Shown here: positions 5,070 through 5,424 of the stretch, one piece after another | Layout: each line of letters begins with the position of its first letter | Position numbering within the stretch: position 1 is the stretch's first letter | Made by a program: the position numbers and the translations under genes | The notes under the pieces: model-generated | What the model saw: only the letters and a program-made list of their open reading frames with translations | What the model was told of the DNA's origin: nothing | Database searches by the model: none | Assembly: GCA_030594725.1 (NCBI GenBank) | Contig: JAUVEQ010000218.1 | Coordinates: 1 to 5,424, forward strand | Origin: Methanobacteriota archaeon | GTDB lineage: Archaea > Thermoplasmatota > DTKX01 > GCA-020343715 | DNA: 5,424 nucleotides | Reading direction: 5' to 3'

Positions 5070-5424
5070 CTGAGGATAGAGGTGCTGAGGCTGGGCCATC
5101 GGCCCGACCGGGACAAGAGGATGACGACCCACGTGTGCCTGACGGCCAGGGCCCTGGGCGCCACCAGGGTCCACATCGACTCTGCCGACCGAGAACTGGA
5201 GGAACGGATCGACAAGGTCGTCCAGCAGTTCGGAGGGGACACCAGGGTGATCACCTGTGAGAACCCCAGGCGCCTGGTCAAGGAGACTGACCTCAAGGTC
5301 GTCCACCTCACGATGTACGGTGAGAACATCGCCCACTGGGACGACGACATCTGGCATGACATCAGGTCGGGGCCCGGCGTCCTCGTCGTCGTGGGAGCGA
5401 CCAAGGTGCCCCGCGAGTTCTACG
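5070..5424 (+). CDS. trm56: tRNA (cytidine(56)-2'-O)-methyltransferase, partial (cut by the right edge)
   Basis: This SPOUT-family enzyme uses S-adenosylmethionine to methylate the 2'-OH of C56 in the T-loop of archaeal tRNAs. From the CTG at 5070, 118 residues are visible of a family length of about 180-200. Recognisable family blocks are L-R-L-G-H-R-P-x-R-D-K-R (6-17), T-T-H-V-x-L-T-A-R-A (19-28), V-H-L-T-M-Y-G (78-84) and V-V-G-A-T-K-V-P-R-E-F-Y (107-118), the last belonging to the cofactor-binding knot. The start is uncertain. No ATG fits; CTG at 5067 or 5070 follows the purine run GAGGGGG (5055-5061) by 5 or 8 bases and gives the expected N-terminal length, while GTG at 5082 would give a shorter MLRLGHR start. 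It follows the ArsR-type gene closely and probably shares its mRNA. Function is secure; the start is not. Confidence 0.92.
   Translation, partial: MRIEVLRLGHRPDRDKRMTTHVCLTARALGATRVHIDSADRELEERIDKVVQQFGGDTRVITCENPRRLVKETDLKVVHLTMYGENIAHWDDDIWHDIRSGPGVLVVVGATKVPREFY

Noticed and set aside
4967..5404. Two overlapping minus-strand frames of 145 and 120 codons across trm56
   Set aside because: Trm56 on the plus strand carries several conserved blocks; the antisense frames are Ser/Arg- or Val/Pro-rich shadows.
1..5424. CRISPR array, insertion sequence, phage or toxin-antitoxin system
   Set aside because: No regularly spaced DNA repeats, transposase or integrase motifs, or terminal inverted repeats were seen; the repeats present are protein domain repeats.

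Overview
The window looks archaeal. The evidence is a partial gene matching tRNA (cytidine(56)-2'-O)-methyltransferase Trm56, an archaea-specific enzyme; archaeal TATA boxes placed 25-32 bases before several start points; apparently leaderless genes; and a cell-surface protein built from PKD domains with a C-terminal membrane anchor. The DNA is GC-rich (I estimate roughly 60%). Together with an archaeal ArsR-type regulator beginning MKRIKVINEP, this suggests a euryarchaeon of the Thermoplasmatota / Methanomassiliicoccales kind. That placement is inference and could not be tested here.

Positions 1-1741 are carried on the minus strand. Reading in the direction of transcription there is first a thiolase-superfamily gene (1741 to 614), then tRNA-Leu(UAA) (572 to 485) with its own TATA box, then a 122-residue membrane protein (427 to 59) with its own TATA box and probably no leader. 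The next gene overlaps that one by an ATGA junction and runs off the left edge. Its first 20 residues resemble the start of the 122-residue protein, so the two look like tandem paralogues.

Positions 1742-1917 form a divergent intergenic region with one promoter candidate facing each way. The plus strand then carries an 853-residue secreted, membrane-anchored protein (1918-4479) with six PKD-type domains, two about 105-residue beta-rich repeats, one membrane helix and a basic tail. A 79-base gap follows, with a TATA box and three perfect palindromes. Next is a probable two-gene operon: an ArsR-type winged-helix regulator (4559-5050) and the first two thirds of trm56, cut by the right edge.

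The genes do not form one obvious pathway. The points most worth following are the thiolase, which has proline where the family's nucleophilic cysteine belongs; the tandem small membrane proteins; the palindromes sitting on the promoter of the regulator-trm56 operon; and the uncertain non-ATG start of trm56. No CRISPR array, insertion sequence, integrase or riboswitch was seen.
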